A DNA stretch of 64,000 bases from Streptomyces sp. NBC_00249 (GCF_026342355.1 NZ_JAPEMV010000001.1:806001-870000); one strand, 5' to 3'. Shown: positions 1-8,834, numbered from the stretch's first letter. Notes: generated by a model not told the origin, from the letters alone. A program made the numbers and translations.

Positions 1-287
1 CCGCGGCCTGTTGGGACCACGTGCTGGCCGGCGGGCATTTCGCTCCTGACCGCTACCACGTACGCCCCCACACCCCCTGGAATCCCGCGGCGATCGAGCG
101 CAGCCCGGGCCTTGGAATTCCTCCCAAGTTCCGCGGGTACCTGCTCGCCGGAGCATGGGTGTGCAGCGAGTTCGCATACGACTCGCAGCACGACGAAGCC
201 AGCCTCTACCTTCTGCTCTCCCTCGAGAACGTCAATCGGCACCGGCGCGAGTTCCTCCTGTCACTCGGGGAGAATCTGGCGCGCTGA
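1..287 (+). CDS. GNAT/OlsB-like N-acyltransferase, 3' end only
   Basis: C-terminal about 95 residues of a protein whose start lies before the window; the frame is open to base 3. The stretch around residues 35-65 (PPKFRGYLLAGAWVCSE, then FAYDSQHDEASLYLLL) resembles the C-terminal part of the OlsB/hemolysin group of GNAT N-acyltransferases, which move an acyl chain from ACP to an amino acid such as ornithine. It converges on, and overlaps by 27 bases, the methyltransferase on the other strand. Facing an ACP, ketosynthase, desaturase and cyclopropane-synthase homologue, it is plausibly the enzyme that uses their acyl product. The GTG at position 21 is in frame, but the match continues upstream of it, so it is not the likely start. 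The family call rests on a short segment. Confidence 0.6.
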   Translation, partial: AACWDHVLAGGHFAPDRYHVRPHTPWNPAAIERSPGLGIPPKFRGYLLAGAWVCSEFAYDSQHDEASLYLLLSLENVNRHRREFLLSLGENLAR

Positions 288-1202
288 TGTCCCGGCCGGA
301 CCTCGACGTGCGGGCCAGCGACGTAGCGTGATGCGGTACAGCGCGGAAGCCTGGCGCATGAAGACGATCTCGCTGGCCCGCAGGTAGGTGCGGTACCGCA
401 TGTAGGCGTCGGGGCCGACAAGCAGTTGAGCCTGTTCCCGGGCCTGAAAGAGCCGGGTGGACCAGCCTCGCAGCGTGCGCGCGTAGTCGGCGCCGTCCTC
501 GCGGAGTCGGGTGATCGCGAAGTACGGCTCACATGCGGCGGCGATCTCGGAGAGCCGTGGCAGCGCGGATCCGGGGAAGATCTCGCGTGCGAAGAAGTCG
601 GGTACCGACTCGTCGTGGTTCGTGTCGTCGGTGAGCACGATGGTCTGGAGGCTGAGCCGGCCGAGGGGCGGCAGCCATCCGGCGCACCGCCCGAAGAAGG
701 CGCGGTAGGTCCCGATGCGTTCGTCGCGGGACATGCTCTGATCGGTGAAGTGCTCGAACGCACCGATCGAGACGATGCCGTCGTACGGGCCGTCCGCCTC
801 GTGGTCCCGCCAGTCCTCGACTCTGACGTCCGCTCCGTTCAGCCCGAGTGAGCGCACATGTGCGTACTGGTCGGCGCTGAGGGTAAGGCCGACCGCCTGT
901 CGGACCCCGGTTTCTTCGGTGGCCATGCGCAGCAGGCTGCCCCAGCCGCAGCCGATGTCCAGCAGCCGGCTTCCCGCCGTGAGGCCGGCTTGGCCGAGGT
1001 GGTAGCGGAGCTTGGCGTGCTGTGCCCGCATCAGCAGGTCCGCGTCTCCGGGCGGACCGGTGATGCCCTCCCACAGGGCGCAGGAGTACGTCAGGTCCGG
1101 ATCGAGCCAGAGGGCATAGAAGTCCTTGCCGACGTCGTAGTGGGCCTGGATGTCGGCGGCGGTGGCGCCTGCGCGATAACGCTGGTCGGTCCGGGTGGTC
1201 AC
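261..1202 (-). CDS. cyclopropane-fatty-acid-synthase family SAM methyltransferase
   Basis: A 313-residue class I methyltransferase of the CFA synthase/mycolic acid cyclopropane synthase family. These enzymes add a methyl or methylene carbon from SAM to the double bond of an acyl chain. The N-terminal YDVGKDFYALWLDPDLTYSCALW segment is the family signature, the SAM loop LDIGCGWGS lies near residue 80, and IGAFEHF near 145 matches the conserved post-IV region. It starts at a GTG that overlaps the desaturase stop by four bases (GTGA), so the two are translationally coupled. The desaturase would supply the double bond that this enzyme modifies. Whether the product is a cyclopropane, a methyl-branched or another modified chain cannot be read from sequence. 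Confidence 0.87.
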   Translation of the reverse strand: MTTRTDQRYRAGATAADIQAHYDVGKDFYALWLDPDLTYSCALWEGITGPPGDADLLMRAQHAKLRYHLGQAGLTAGSRLLDIGCGWGSLLRMATEETGVRQAVGLTLSADQYAHVRSLGLNGADVRVEDWRDHEADGPYDGIVSIGAFEHFTDQSMSRDERIGTYRAFFGRCAGWLPPLGRLSLQTIVLTDDTNHDESVPDFFAREIFPGSALPRLSEIAAACEPYFAITRLREDGADYARTLRGWSTRLFQAREQAQLLVGPDAYMRYRTYLRASEIVFMRQASALYRITLRRWPARRGPAGTSARQILPE

Positions 1203-2176
1203 GGGCCGGGCCTCTCTTCATACGAAAGGGGAGGGTGGGGGCTGGGGACGAATGCACCGGGAGCGGTTTCCCTCATGCGGTCGAACAGCCGCTGGGAGCG
1301 TTCGGCTCTCGTCCGCAGCTCGTCGAGCTGGCGGCCGATGCGGTCACGAGCCTGCTCCCCCACGGGGCCGAGGCCCGAGCGGGTCATGACGCCCAGGGAG
1401 CGCAGCAGCGGCTGCAGCACATGGCGGCGGTGGACGTCGAGGTTGTAGATGCCGGATGCGGCGATCCGCAGGGCGCGCTGTTGGAAGCCCGGGATTGTGC
1501 TGCCAGGCATGTCGAAGGAGCAGATGACGTCGGCGAGGGCCGAGAGGGCGCTGTCGGGTTCCAGTTCCACCGCGGCGGTGTACAGGTCGCGGTAGAAGAT
1601 CATGTGGAGGTTCTCGTCGGCGGCGATCCGCGCGGTCAGCTGGCGGGCCACCGGATCGGCACAGGCCAGTCCGGTGTTCCGGTGCGCTTCTCGGGTGGCC
1701 AGTTCCTGGACGGTCACGTACGCCAGGCCGTGCAGCAGGGAAGCGTGGTCGCTGGTGTAGCCGATGGAGACGTGTTGCATGCGCTGGCGCTCCAAGGCCA
1801 CGGGGTCGACGGCCCGGCGGGCGTGGAGGTAGCCGCGCAGCGCGTGAGCGTGGCGGTCCTCCTCGGCCGTCCAGCGGTGCACCCAGGCGCCCCAGGCGCC
1901 GTGGCGGCCGAACTGGGTGGCGATCTCGAAGTGATAGCTCGGCAGGTTGTCCTCGGTCAGCAGGTTGACCATCAGCGCGTCGGCCACGGCCTGTGGGAGT
2001 TCGGACTGGTCGGCGCGCCAGGGTGTGCCGTTCAGCGGACCGTCGAAGTCAGCGGCCCGACTCCAGGGGATGTAGGCGTGGGGGAACCACACCGGTGCAG
2101 CCGCTACGTGGCGGTCCAGGAGCCTGGCCACGGTCGGTTCCAGCTCTGTCAGGAGATCGAGGGGAAGGGTCATCAC
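1199..2176 (-). CDS. acyl-ACP desaturase (ferritin-like di-iron)
   Basis: A 325-residue soluble fatty-acid desaturase of the plant stearoyl-ACP/mycobacterial DesA type. It introduces a cis double bond into an ACP-bound acyl chain using O2 and reduced ferredoxin. Di-iron ligands are visible: Glu75 in TEDNLPSYH, Glu106 and His109 in AEEDRHAH, Glu158 in VQELATREAH, and Glu188 and His191 in DENLH. It is the third gene of the minus-strand run ACP, ketosynthase, desaturase, methyltransferase; an 82-base gap separates it from the ketosynthase and it overlaps the methyltransferase by four bases. The first two codons are GTG and ATG, and either could start the protein; no clear Shine-Dalgarno decides it. 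The dedicated ACP two genes upstream is the likely carrier of its substrate. Confidence 0.9.
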   Translation of the reverse strand: MMTLPLDLLTELEPTVARLLDRHVAAAPVWFPHAYIPWSRAADFDGPLNGTPWRADQSELPQAVADALMVNLLTEDNLPSYHFEIATQFGRHGAWGAWVHRWTAEEDRHAHALRGYLHARRAVDPVALERQRMQHVSIGYTSDHASLLHGLAYVTVQELATREAHRNTGLACADPVARQLTARIAADENLHMIFYRDLYTAAVELEPDSALSALADVICSFDMPGSTIPGFQQRALRIAASGIYNLDVHRRHVLQPLLRSLGVMTRSGLGPVGEQARDRIGRQLDELRTRAERSQRLFDRMRETAPGAFVPSPHPPLSYEERPGP

Positions 2177-2258
2177 AGACTTTCGACCCGGAGGCGGGCG
2201 GTCGGCGGCGGATTCCGGTGCTCGATCCGCTCGTCGTGCCCCGGGTGATCAGGCGATG

Positions 2259-3482
2259 TCAGGGGCGCTGGAAGACGAGTGCCGCGTTCTGGCCACCGAA
2301 ACCGAAGGAGTTGGAGAGGACCGCATCCAGCCGGGCGGGGCGTGGCACTTTGGTGACGACGTCGAGGTCGATCTCCGGATCCATCCGGTCGAGGTTGGCG
2401 GTGGGCGGAATGAGCTGGTGGTGCAGGGAAAGCACCGAGCAGACGGCTTCCACAGCCCCGGCGGCTCCGAGCAAATGCCCCAGGACGCTCTTGGCCGCGG
2501 TGACAGGTGGCGGGGTGACGAAGACCCGGCGCAGCGCCGTGGCTTCCGCTCGGTCGTTCAGCTGTGTGGCACTGGCGTGGGCGTTGACGTGTCCCACGTC
2601 GTCGGCTGCGAGGTCGGCGCCGGCCAGGGCATCAGTGATGGCCCGCACCGCGCCGTCGCCCTGCGGATGGGGGTTCGTCGGGTTGTGGGCATCGCCCGAC
2701 AGGCCGTAACCGGTGAGTCGGGCATACTCCCGTGCCCGTCGGGCTCGGGCGTGCTCGGCCCGCTCGAGTACGAGGATTCCGGCGCCCTCGGACAGGAGGA
2801 AGCCGTCCCGTTCGGCGTCGAAGGGACGGGACGCGCCGGCCGGGTCGTGGACGCGGGTGGACAGCGCGCCCATTCTCCAGAAGAGTGCCGACGCCAACCG
2901 GTTGCGGCCGGAGTCGGCCCCACCGGCCACGGCGATGTCGCACGCACCAGACCGGATCAGCATGCTCGCGATGCCGATGGCGCTGGCGCCAGAGGCACAG
3001 GCGGTGGTGATGCCCAGGGTGGGACCCAGCGCCCCGAGCATGGTCCCGACCTCGCCGGCGGCCATGTTCGGCAAGCTGCGGGGCAGGGTGGTGGGCATCA
3101 GCGACAGAAGCCGACCCTTCTCCATGGTCTCGCAGACCTTCAAGGTCGTGTCGTGGCTCGTGCCTCCCGTACCGATCACCACTGCTACGCGGCTGCCGTC
3201 CCACAGTGCGGGGTCGAGCCCGGCGTCGACGACGGCTTCCCTGGCCGCTGCGTGAGCGAACCGGATGAACCGGTCGGTACGCCATGCCACGCCGGGATCC
3301 AGGGCAGCCGCCAGGTCGGCATCAGCGACCTGGCAGGAGATGCTCACCGGCAGCCCGTCCAGCAACGGATCGTGGGTGCCCGTGGGGGAACCGCCGCACA
3401 GGCGGTCCCAGGTGGCGCTGACGCCGACGCCTGCGGGTGTGACCATTCCCAGACCGGTCACAGCCACCGCGTGACGGCTCAC
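2259..3482 (-). CDS. beta-ketoacyl-ACP synthase (KAS II/FabF-like)
   Basis: A 407-residue thiolase-fold condensing enzyme that elongates an acyl chain with malonyl-ACP. The catalytic triad is complete: Cys162 in TTACASGASA, His302 in NAHASATQLND and His336 in AAKSVLGHLLGAAG, with the C-terminal SNSFGFGGQNA loop. The segment after the first His reads ASATQLND where FabF usually has GTST, so it is a divergent, specialised copy rather than the housekeeping enzyme. It begins with a GTG that overlaps the ACP stop by four bases. Together with the ACP it could extend a dedicated acyl chain before desaturation and methylation. A secondary-metabolite or polyunsaturated-chain KAS is the alternative reading. 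Confidence 0.9.
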   Translation of the reverse strand: MSRHAVAVTGLGMVTPAGVGVSATWDRLCGGSPTGTHDPLLDGLPVSISCQVADADLAAALDPGVAWRTDRFIRFAHAAAREAVVDAGLDPALWDGSRVAVVIGTGGTSHDTTLKVCETMEKGRLLSLMPTTLPRSLPNMAAGEVGTMLGALGPTLGITTACASGASAIGIASMLIRSGACDIAVAGGADSGRNRLASALFWRMGALSTRVHDPAGASRPFDAERDGFLLSEGAGILVLERAEHARARRAREYARLTGYGLSGDAHNPTNPHPQGDGAVRAITDALAGADLAADDVGHVNAHASATQLNDRAEATALRRVFVTPPPVTAAKSVLGHLLGAAGAVEAVCSVLSLHHQLIPPTANLDRMDPEIDLDVVTKVPRPARLDAVLSNSFGFGGQNAALVFQRP

Positions 3483-3769
3483 CCGCCGCTCGTCTGGGAG
3501 GCTCCGGTGCTGCGCAAGGCCTGGGCCACGGCTTCGACCGCCTGGGCGACTGTGGTGTCCAAGGTCATGTGTTCCAAGAGGTGTTCCTGCACATCGACCC
3601 CGGTCTGCTCTTCGATCACCACAACCAATTCCATGACCGCAATCGAATCCAACTCCAATTCAGAAAACCTGACGGAACCGTCCAATTTCATCGGATCGAT
3701 CTGAAAATGTGACTGGAGCAGCCCCTTCAGGTGCGCCTCGGTGAATTCCTCGATGATTTGAGAACCCAT
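3479..3769 (-). CDS. acyl carrier protein
   Basis: A 96-residue acyl carrier protein and the first gene of the lipid cluster. The phosphopantetheine serine is Ser42 in ELELDSIAVMEL, followed by the usual helix III and a short polar tail. I chose the ATG at 3769 because GGAGGCGAGG lies just upstream of it and the protein then begins where ACP folds begin; the frame stays open another 24 codons upstream with no domain match. It overlaps the ketosynthase by four bases, which suggests equal translation of carrier and condensing enzyme. It is too divergent to be the housekeeping AcpP and probably serves only this cluster. Confidence 0.9.
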   Translation of the reverse strand: MGSQIIEEFTEAHLKGLLQSHFQIDPMKLDGSVRFSELELDSIAVMELVVVIEEQTGVDVQEHLLEHMTLDTTVAQAVEAVAQALRSTGASQTSGG

Positions 3770-3803
3770 GAAATTGCCTCGCCTCCGATGCCCCCACTGG
3801 AGA

Positions 3804-3852
3804 TTCCGGCGGGGTGTGCGTCCGACTCCTATCACGCTCACACCCGCCGGAA
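3804..3852 (-). promoter_or_regulatory. inverted repeat ahead of the ACP operon
   Basis: Two arms, 3804-3818 (TTCCGGCGGGGTGTG) and 3839-3852 (CACACCCGCCGGAA), are complementary apart from one bulged base and flank a 20-base spacer. The repeat ends about 35 bases upstream of the ACP start codon. It could be a regulator binding site or a hairpin in the leader of the lipid operon. No -35/-10 pair was convincing here. Confidence 0.4.
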
Positions 3853-4495
3853 GGCGAGACGCTTAAACTGCGCGCAGCCATATTCAGCCGCATGCAGCAA
3901 TCCCCCGGTGCGCGTTCTGCAACTCGAACGGCCTGCGAGAACGTCGTAGTGGACGACGCACGCCGCGGCCGCACAGACGCAAGGCCCCGGCAGCGGCGGT
4001 GTCCAGGCGAACCGCGGCCTTCCCGGGCCGCAAACCGGGGATGACACCGCGCTCACCCCGCTGCGCGTCGCTCACGACGACCTCAACAACGTCGGGCTAC
4101 ACGCGGCAGAGGCCGTCGCGGCTCGCCGACAAGCCCCCTGCACCAGCAACAGGCGAGACCGCCGGATGGTGTGCCGCCGCGAGCAAGCCAAGGGGCCGAT
4201 GCTGACCGTTTGCTGACCAGAGACCCACCGGCGCGCCGCTGACCTGCAGAAACGCCCAGATGTCAGGTGTTGGACTTGAACATGGTACGAAACATGAAAA
4301 AGCTCCCGAAATGTCTGCCCCCTGCCTGCTCCACGCAGGTCAAGGGCGGTCTCCGGAGCCTACAACGATTCGCATATTCGGTCAGCTGTCCCCAGGTCCG
4401 TCAGGACTCATGCTGACCCGTTGCCGACTATTCCGACGCTCCATCAGGCTCACACCCCGGTGAACCCGGCACCGCGGCGGTGCTCTTCCGGTTCA
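3853..4495. other. 640-base region without a convincing gene
   Basis: This lies between the divergent lipid operon and the SWIM gene and should contain both promoters. A frame ending with a stop near 4216 reads through about 60 codons without recognisable homology, and base composition is less regular than in the flanking genes. It may be decayed coding sequence. No tRNA, terminator or clear promoter was seen. Confidence 0.4.
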
Positions 4496-6193
4496 ATGAA
4501 CCGCGTGGCACAGGCACTGGGTTTCACCGACGAAGACCTCCGCAGGCTGGCCGGGTCCCGGTCCTACGAGCGGGGGCTCGGCTACGTATCGGCCGTGTCC
4601 CGGCTGGAGATCGGCGAGACGGCGATCACCGCGGCCGTGGACGGCACCGACTGTTACCAGGTCGAACTGACCGAGGACGGGGACGGCGGGGTCACCGGCT
4701 GGTGCGACTGCCCGTACGGGCAGGAGGGCAACTTCTGCAAGCACTGCGTGGCGGTGGGCCTGGCCCTTCTGGGGCAGGCCCGGTCCGTGCCGCAGCAGCG
4801 GTCGGCCGCCGCCTCGCGCACCCGGCTGCTGGACACCTGGCTGGAGTCCCGCACCCGAGAGGACCTGCTTGCCCTGGTGAGGGAACACCTCGCCGACGAC
4901 CGCGATCTGCGCCGCCGCCTGGAACTGCGCGCGGCCACCGCCGGGGAGGACACCGGCATCGTCCGCGAACAGATCCTGAGCCTGCTCGACACCCGGCCCT
5001 TCGCCCGGCACGGCTACGTCGAGTACGCCGACGCCCACGCCTACGGACAGCAGGCCGCCGAGGCAGTGACCGCGTTGCGCGCGCTGACGGCGAGCGGCCG
5101 GGCGGCGGACGCGGTGGATGTGGCCCGGGAGGCCCTCTCCGCCCTGGGCCGGACGTACGGCGAGATCGACGACTCGGACGGCCTGATCGGGGACGTGGCG
5201 GCCGGACTGGCCGAAGGCCATCTGGCGGCCTGCCTCGCCGCCCGTCCGGACCCGGTCCGGACGGCCGACTGGCTGGTGACCCACCTCCTCGACGGCCTGA
5301 ACGACGCCACCGACATCGACCTGTTCGACTACCACAAGGTGCTAGGTGAGCCGGGCCTCCACCGCGCCCGGGAACTGGTGGTCGCCGCCTGGCGGGCCAA
5401 CCCCAAGGGGTGGGCGGAGAAGTACCTGATGGAACGCCTCCTCAAGGCCGACGGAGGCAGCGTGGACGCGCGCGTCACCGTCCACGCGGCGGACCTCGCC
5501 CCGAACGGCCACACCCATCTTGTGATCGCGAAGGAACTCGAGGCGGCGGGCCGCCCGCCCGAGGCACTGGAATGGGCCGAACGCGGCCTGCGGGAGGCCG
5601 CGCCGGAGTGCGGCCCGGACGGCGAACTGGTCGCCTTCGTCTGCGAACGCTACGCGCGGACCGGCCGCCTCGCGGACGTGGTCACGCTCCGCCGGGACCT
5701 GCTGCGGGCCCGCCCCACGCTGGCCGCGTACCAGGACCTGCGTACGGCGGCCCGCACGGCGGGAACCTGGAAGGAACCCGAGCGCACGGGTGCACGGGAG
5801 GTGCTGCGGGCAGTCGGCACGCCCAAGACCGGGCGCTGGTACGGCGGTTCCGTGCTGGTCGACGCGCTCATGGACGACGGCGACCTCGACACCGCCTGGC
5901 AGGCCGCCGCCGACGGGTACGCCGACCAGCCGCAGTGGCTGGCCCTTGCCGACCGGATCCGCGACCAGAGGCCGGCCGACGCCCTGACCGTTTACCTGCG
6001 TTGGATCGAGCCATTGCGCAAGCAGACCGGAGACGGCACGTACGAGCGCATGACCGAACTGCTGCTCAGCACCCGCGCCTGCCACCGCGCGCTCGGCACT
6101 GAGGCCGAGTTCACCACCTACCTGGCCGCGCTGCGCGCCGACCAGAAGCGCAAGCGAAAGCTCATGGCAATGCTCGACCAGCACGGACTCTGA
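4496..6193 (+). CDS. SWIM zinc finger protein
   Basis: A protein of about 565 residues with a SWIM zinc finger near its N-terminus: CDC, then after nine residues CKHC (WCDCPYGQEGNFCKHC), the CxC...CxHC signature. The remainder is helical and repeat-rich (TPR-like spacing, for example EALEWAERGL and repeated alanine/leucine helices), with a basic C-terminus (QKRKRKL). SWIM domains are expected to bind DNA or protein; the function of this stand-alone family is not known. The ATG at 4496 is chosen because the conserved part begins there, but the frame is open upstream to 4421 with an in-frame GTG at 4460, and no strong Shine-Dalgarno settles the start. It converges on the EF-hand gene. Confidence 0.8.
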   Translation: MNRVAQALGFTDEDLRRLAGSRSYERGLGYVSAVSRLEIGETAITAAVDGTDCYQVELTEDGDGGVTGWCDCPYGQEGNFCKHCVAVGLALLGQARSVPQQRSAAASRTRLLDTWLESRTREDLLALVREHLADDRDLRRRLELRAATAGEDTGIVREQILSLLDTRPFARHGYVEYADAHAYGQQAAEAVTALRALTASGRAADAVDVAREALSALGRTYGEIDDSDGLIGDVAAGLAEGHLAACLAARPDPVRTADWLVTHLLDGLNDATDIDLFDYHKVLGEPGLHRARELVVAAWRANPKGWAEKYLMERLLKADGGSVDARVTVHAADLAPNGHTHLVIAKELEAAGRPPEALEWAERGLREAAPECGPDGELVAFVCERYARTGRLADVVTLRRDLLRARPTLAAYQDLRTAARTAGTWKEPERTGAREVLRAVGTPKTGRWYGGSVLVDALMDDGDLDTAWQAAADGYADQPQWLALADRIRDQRPADALTVYLRWIEPLRKQTGDGTYERMTELLLSTRACHRALGTEAEFTTYLAALRADQKRKRKLMAMLDQHGL

Positions 6194-6264
6194 TCGGGCG
6201 GGATACGGACTCGGCCGGCGATGCGGGTGAAGTACCTGGGCCGGCCGCTGATGGGCGGCGGCTG

Positions 6265-7407
6265 CTATGGGCGCCCGAGGAGTTGGCTGCCGGCCGTGTT
6301 GTCGGTGCGGGCGGTGAAGTAGTCGGTGAAGGCCTGGACGAATTCGTCTTCGGTGATGCGGCCGTCTCCGTCGTGGTCGAGCTGGCGGAAGCCGTGGTTG
6401 AGTTCGGCGGGGTGGACCCGGGAGCCGCCGAAGACCGTGCGGTAATCATCGGCGCACAGGTGTCCGCTGCCGTCGGTGTCCGCAGCGTGGAAGATCGCCC
6501 GCACCGCGACATGCAGCCCCTGCTCGAGATAGGCCGGCCCGGCGTCGATCCCGGTGAGCATGGCGGTGACGAACTCCTCGCAGGTCACCTGTCCGTCCTC
6601 GTCAGCGTCCATGCCGGTCCGTAGCTGCTGCCACCAGGTCTCGAAGGCGGCGTAGACGGGAGCTTCGCGTTCAGGGGCGAGTTCGAGCGGCCAGCACACG
6701 TTGTGCGCCATGGCCTGCAGATCGGCCGAGCCGATGCGGCCGTCGCCGGTCTGGTCCAGGACCTGGCGGAAGAAGGTCCGCAGACGCGCCGGGCGGGAAT
6801 CGGCACCCTTGCGGCGGCGTGGTGCGGGAAGCCGGACGGGGCTTGCCTCCGGCAGGGAAGGACGGTCGGTGGAGGCGGTGGGAGGCTGCGGAGTCGAGGG
6901 GATGCCGGCCACTGGGGTGCGGTAGCGGCGGTGCTCGGGCAGCACGTTCATCAGCACGCGCATACCGCGGTGCAGGATGAAGGACAGCAGGGCCGCGCGG
7001 CGGGTGCGGGGCAAACCGAAGCGCTCGCGGAAGGCTTGCGGCAGGTCCGCGATGGTCAGCGCACCGATCACGTGGGCGGCCACCGTACGCACAAGCGGCC
7101 AGGCCGGCTTCAGGCGGCCGAGGCGGCGGGGTGCGGGTGCTTCACGGAGCATGTCGAAGAGCAGGTAGCGCACGGGTTCGCTGTATTCGAGGCGCTCGCG
7201 GATCGTGCGGTCCACGTACGCGGGCACGTCCGCGGCCGTGGCCGGGAGCAGGTCATCGGACAGGCCGAACTCGGAACACACCGCACGGAATTCTCCGTAC
7301 ATCTGATCCAGTTCATACGGGGCCAGCGGGCGTCCGGACAGCTCCCGCATCGCCGTCATGCACTCGTACAAGGTGACCAGCACCCACACCCGCACCGCCG
7401 GGTCCAA
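6265..7407 (-). CDS. MpaB-type (DUF2236) oxygenase remnant fused to four EF-hands
   Basis: Residues 1-130 (LDPAVRVWVLVTLYE through DLPQAFRERFG) match the C-terminal two-thirds of DUF2236/MpaB-family oxygenases. After a proline-rich linker, residues 210-375 hold four EF-hand loops: DQTGDGRIGSAD, DADEDGQVTCEE, DTDGSGHLCADD and DHDGDGRITEDE; the second and fourth are canonical calcium sites, as in calerythrin. The only start in frame is a TTG at 7407, yet family-like sequence (GTDEQGRPFTALDP and about 30 residues before it) continues upstream to an in-frame TAG at 7528-7530 with no ATG or GTG. The N-terminal part of the oxygenase is therefore missing. This is either a 5'-truncated pseudogene or a gene shortened by mutation or sequencing error. 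Confidence 0.6.
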   Translation of the reverse strand: MDPAVRVWVLVTLYECMTAMRELSGRPLAPYELDQMYGEFRAVCSEFGLSDDLLPATAADVPAYVDRTIRERLEYSEPVRYLLFDMLREAPAPRRLGRLKPAWPLVRTVAAHVIGALTIADLPQAFRERFGLPRTRRAALLSFILHRGMRVLMNVLPEHRRYRTPVAGIPSTPQPPTASTDRPSLPEASPVRLPAPRRRKGADSRPARLRTFFRQVLDQTGDGRIGSADLQAMAHNVCWPLELAPEREAPVYAAFETWWQQLRTGMDADEDGQVTCEEFVTAMLTGIDAGPAYLEQGLHVAVRAIFHAADTDGSGHLCADDYRTVFGGSRVHPAELNHGFRQLDHDGDGRITEDEFVQAFTDYFTARTDNTAGSQLLGRP

Positions 7408-7727
7408 CGCCGTGAACGGCCTGCCCTGCTCGTCGGTCCCTGCCAGACGGCGGTGCGTGCGCTCCAGACGGGCGACCTCACGGCGCAGCCCTTCACGGTC
7501 GGAGACGACCGAAGAGCGATCATCCGGCTATCCGCATAACCCAACGGCCTACCGGAATCCGGGAGCGGCCAGGTACCCGGATTCACCCATCAGGGCCACA
7601 CCTCGGGGCCACGTGTCGGCGTACACATGTTCGGGGGATTGAGTGCCGTTGTTTCCCCACCGCACCGCAGCTTCGCGACATCGGCGCCCCACTCACGGTA
7701 CGAGCCATCACCAAACCCACCGTCGCG

Positions 7728-8834
7728 TCATTTGCTCCAGATCTTCAGCAGGCGATCTGCCGCGGGCAGACTGTCGGGGGGCTCCACGTTGCACACGACG
7801 GCGACGGCGGTGTCGCGGTCCGGGCTCACCTTGAAGCTGCTGTGGAATCCCTCCCAGTCGCCGCGGTGCACCAGGCCCTTGTCGGGGAGGAGGACCATTC
7901 CGGCCCCGTACCGGCCTTCCTCGACCCCGCGCGCACTCAGGGTGTCGCCCGTGCTCACCGCTCCCTCCGTGACCCCGGTGAGCAGTTCCGTTCCACCGAT
8001 GCGCCCGGTGCGGTAATTGTCGGCCCAGCGGACGAGTTCGCCGGGGGTGGTCTGGACGGCTCCGTCTCCGTACTGCTTCCAGGGGGAGGAGTTGAGGGTG
8101 AAAGCGCCGGCCTTCTCGTCGTACGACTTCGCCTTGCCGGGTACGTCCGCCGCCGGGGAAACGGTCATGCGCAGGTGCAGCGGGGTGAAGAACTCCTGTT
8201 GGACGAAGGTCGGGAACGGTTTGCCGCTGACTCTTTCGACGACATGGGCCAGGAGGACGTAGTTGGAGTTGGAGTAGGCGAAACGCCGGCCCGGCGGATG
8301 CTCCGGCCGGGAGGCGAGGACGGCCGCGATCGCGTCCTGCTGGCCGGCCGGATCCGTCAGCTCGACGCCCTTGGCGTGCAGCAGGTCCTGATAGTCGGGA
8401 ATGCCGCTGGTCTGGCGCATCAGGTCGGCCAGTGTGACGCTCCGGGTCCAGGCGGGCGGGTTGTCGAGGAACTCGGACAGGGGGTCGTCCAGGGCGAGGC
8501 GATGCCGCCCGGCCAGCAGGAGAACGGCATCTGCGGTGAATTGTTTGGAGTTGGACGCGATGTCGAAGACCGTCTCCGGTGTAATGGCGCGCCCGGTTGC
8601 CAGATCGGCCTTCCCCCTCCCCGCCTCCCAGACGACGGTGCCGCGTCTGCCGACCGCTGCCGCACAGCCCGGACCGTCGGGGGAAGGCACCAATTCCTGG
8701 AGGACCACGGCGGAGCGCTTCTCGCGGTCGTCGCCCGTCGCGTATGCCTGCGGGTTCGCGACACCGGCCAGTACCACCACACCCATGGCGCCCCCGGCGG
8801 TGCACAACAACGCCATCCGGTGCACCGTCACCAC
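7728..8834 (-). CDS. secreted beta-lactamase-family serine hydrolase
   Basis: A 368-residue class C beta-lactamase/D-Ala-D-Ala carboxypeptidase-like hydrolase. A hydrophobic signal segment covers residues 7-30. The catalytic SxxK is Ser94-Asn-Ser-Lys97 (IASNSKQF), and YSNSNY supplies the second-motif Tyr-x-Asn. Such proteins cleave D-amino-acid peptides, beta-lactams or esters outside the cell; the substrate cannot be told. GAAGG lies seven bases before the GTG at 8834; an in-frame GTG at 8825 and an ATG at 8816 are alternatives. It is the last of three secreted hydrolases in tandem, 30 bases after the previous stop, so probably co-transcribed. Confidence 0.88.
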   Translation of the reverse strand: MVTVHRMALLCTAGGAMGVVVLAGVANPQAYATGDDREKRSAVVLQELVPSPDGPGCAAAVGRRGTVVWEAGRGKADLATGRAITPETVFDIASNSKQFTADAVLLLAGRHRLALDDPLSEFLDNPPAWTRSVTLADLMRQTSGIPDYQDLLHAKGVELTDPAGQQDAIAAVLASRPEHPPGRRFAYSNSNYVLLAHVVERVSGKPFPTFVQQEFFTPLHLRMTVSPAADVPGKAKSYDEKAGAFTLNSSPWKQYGDGAVQTTPGELVRWADNYRTGRIGGTELLTGVTEGAVSTGDTLSARGVEEGRYGAGMVLLPDKGLVHRGDWEGFHSSFKVSPDRDTAVAVVCNVEPPDSLPAADRLLKIWSK

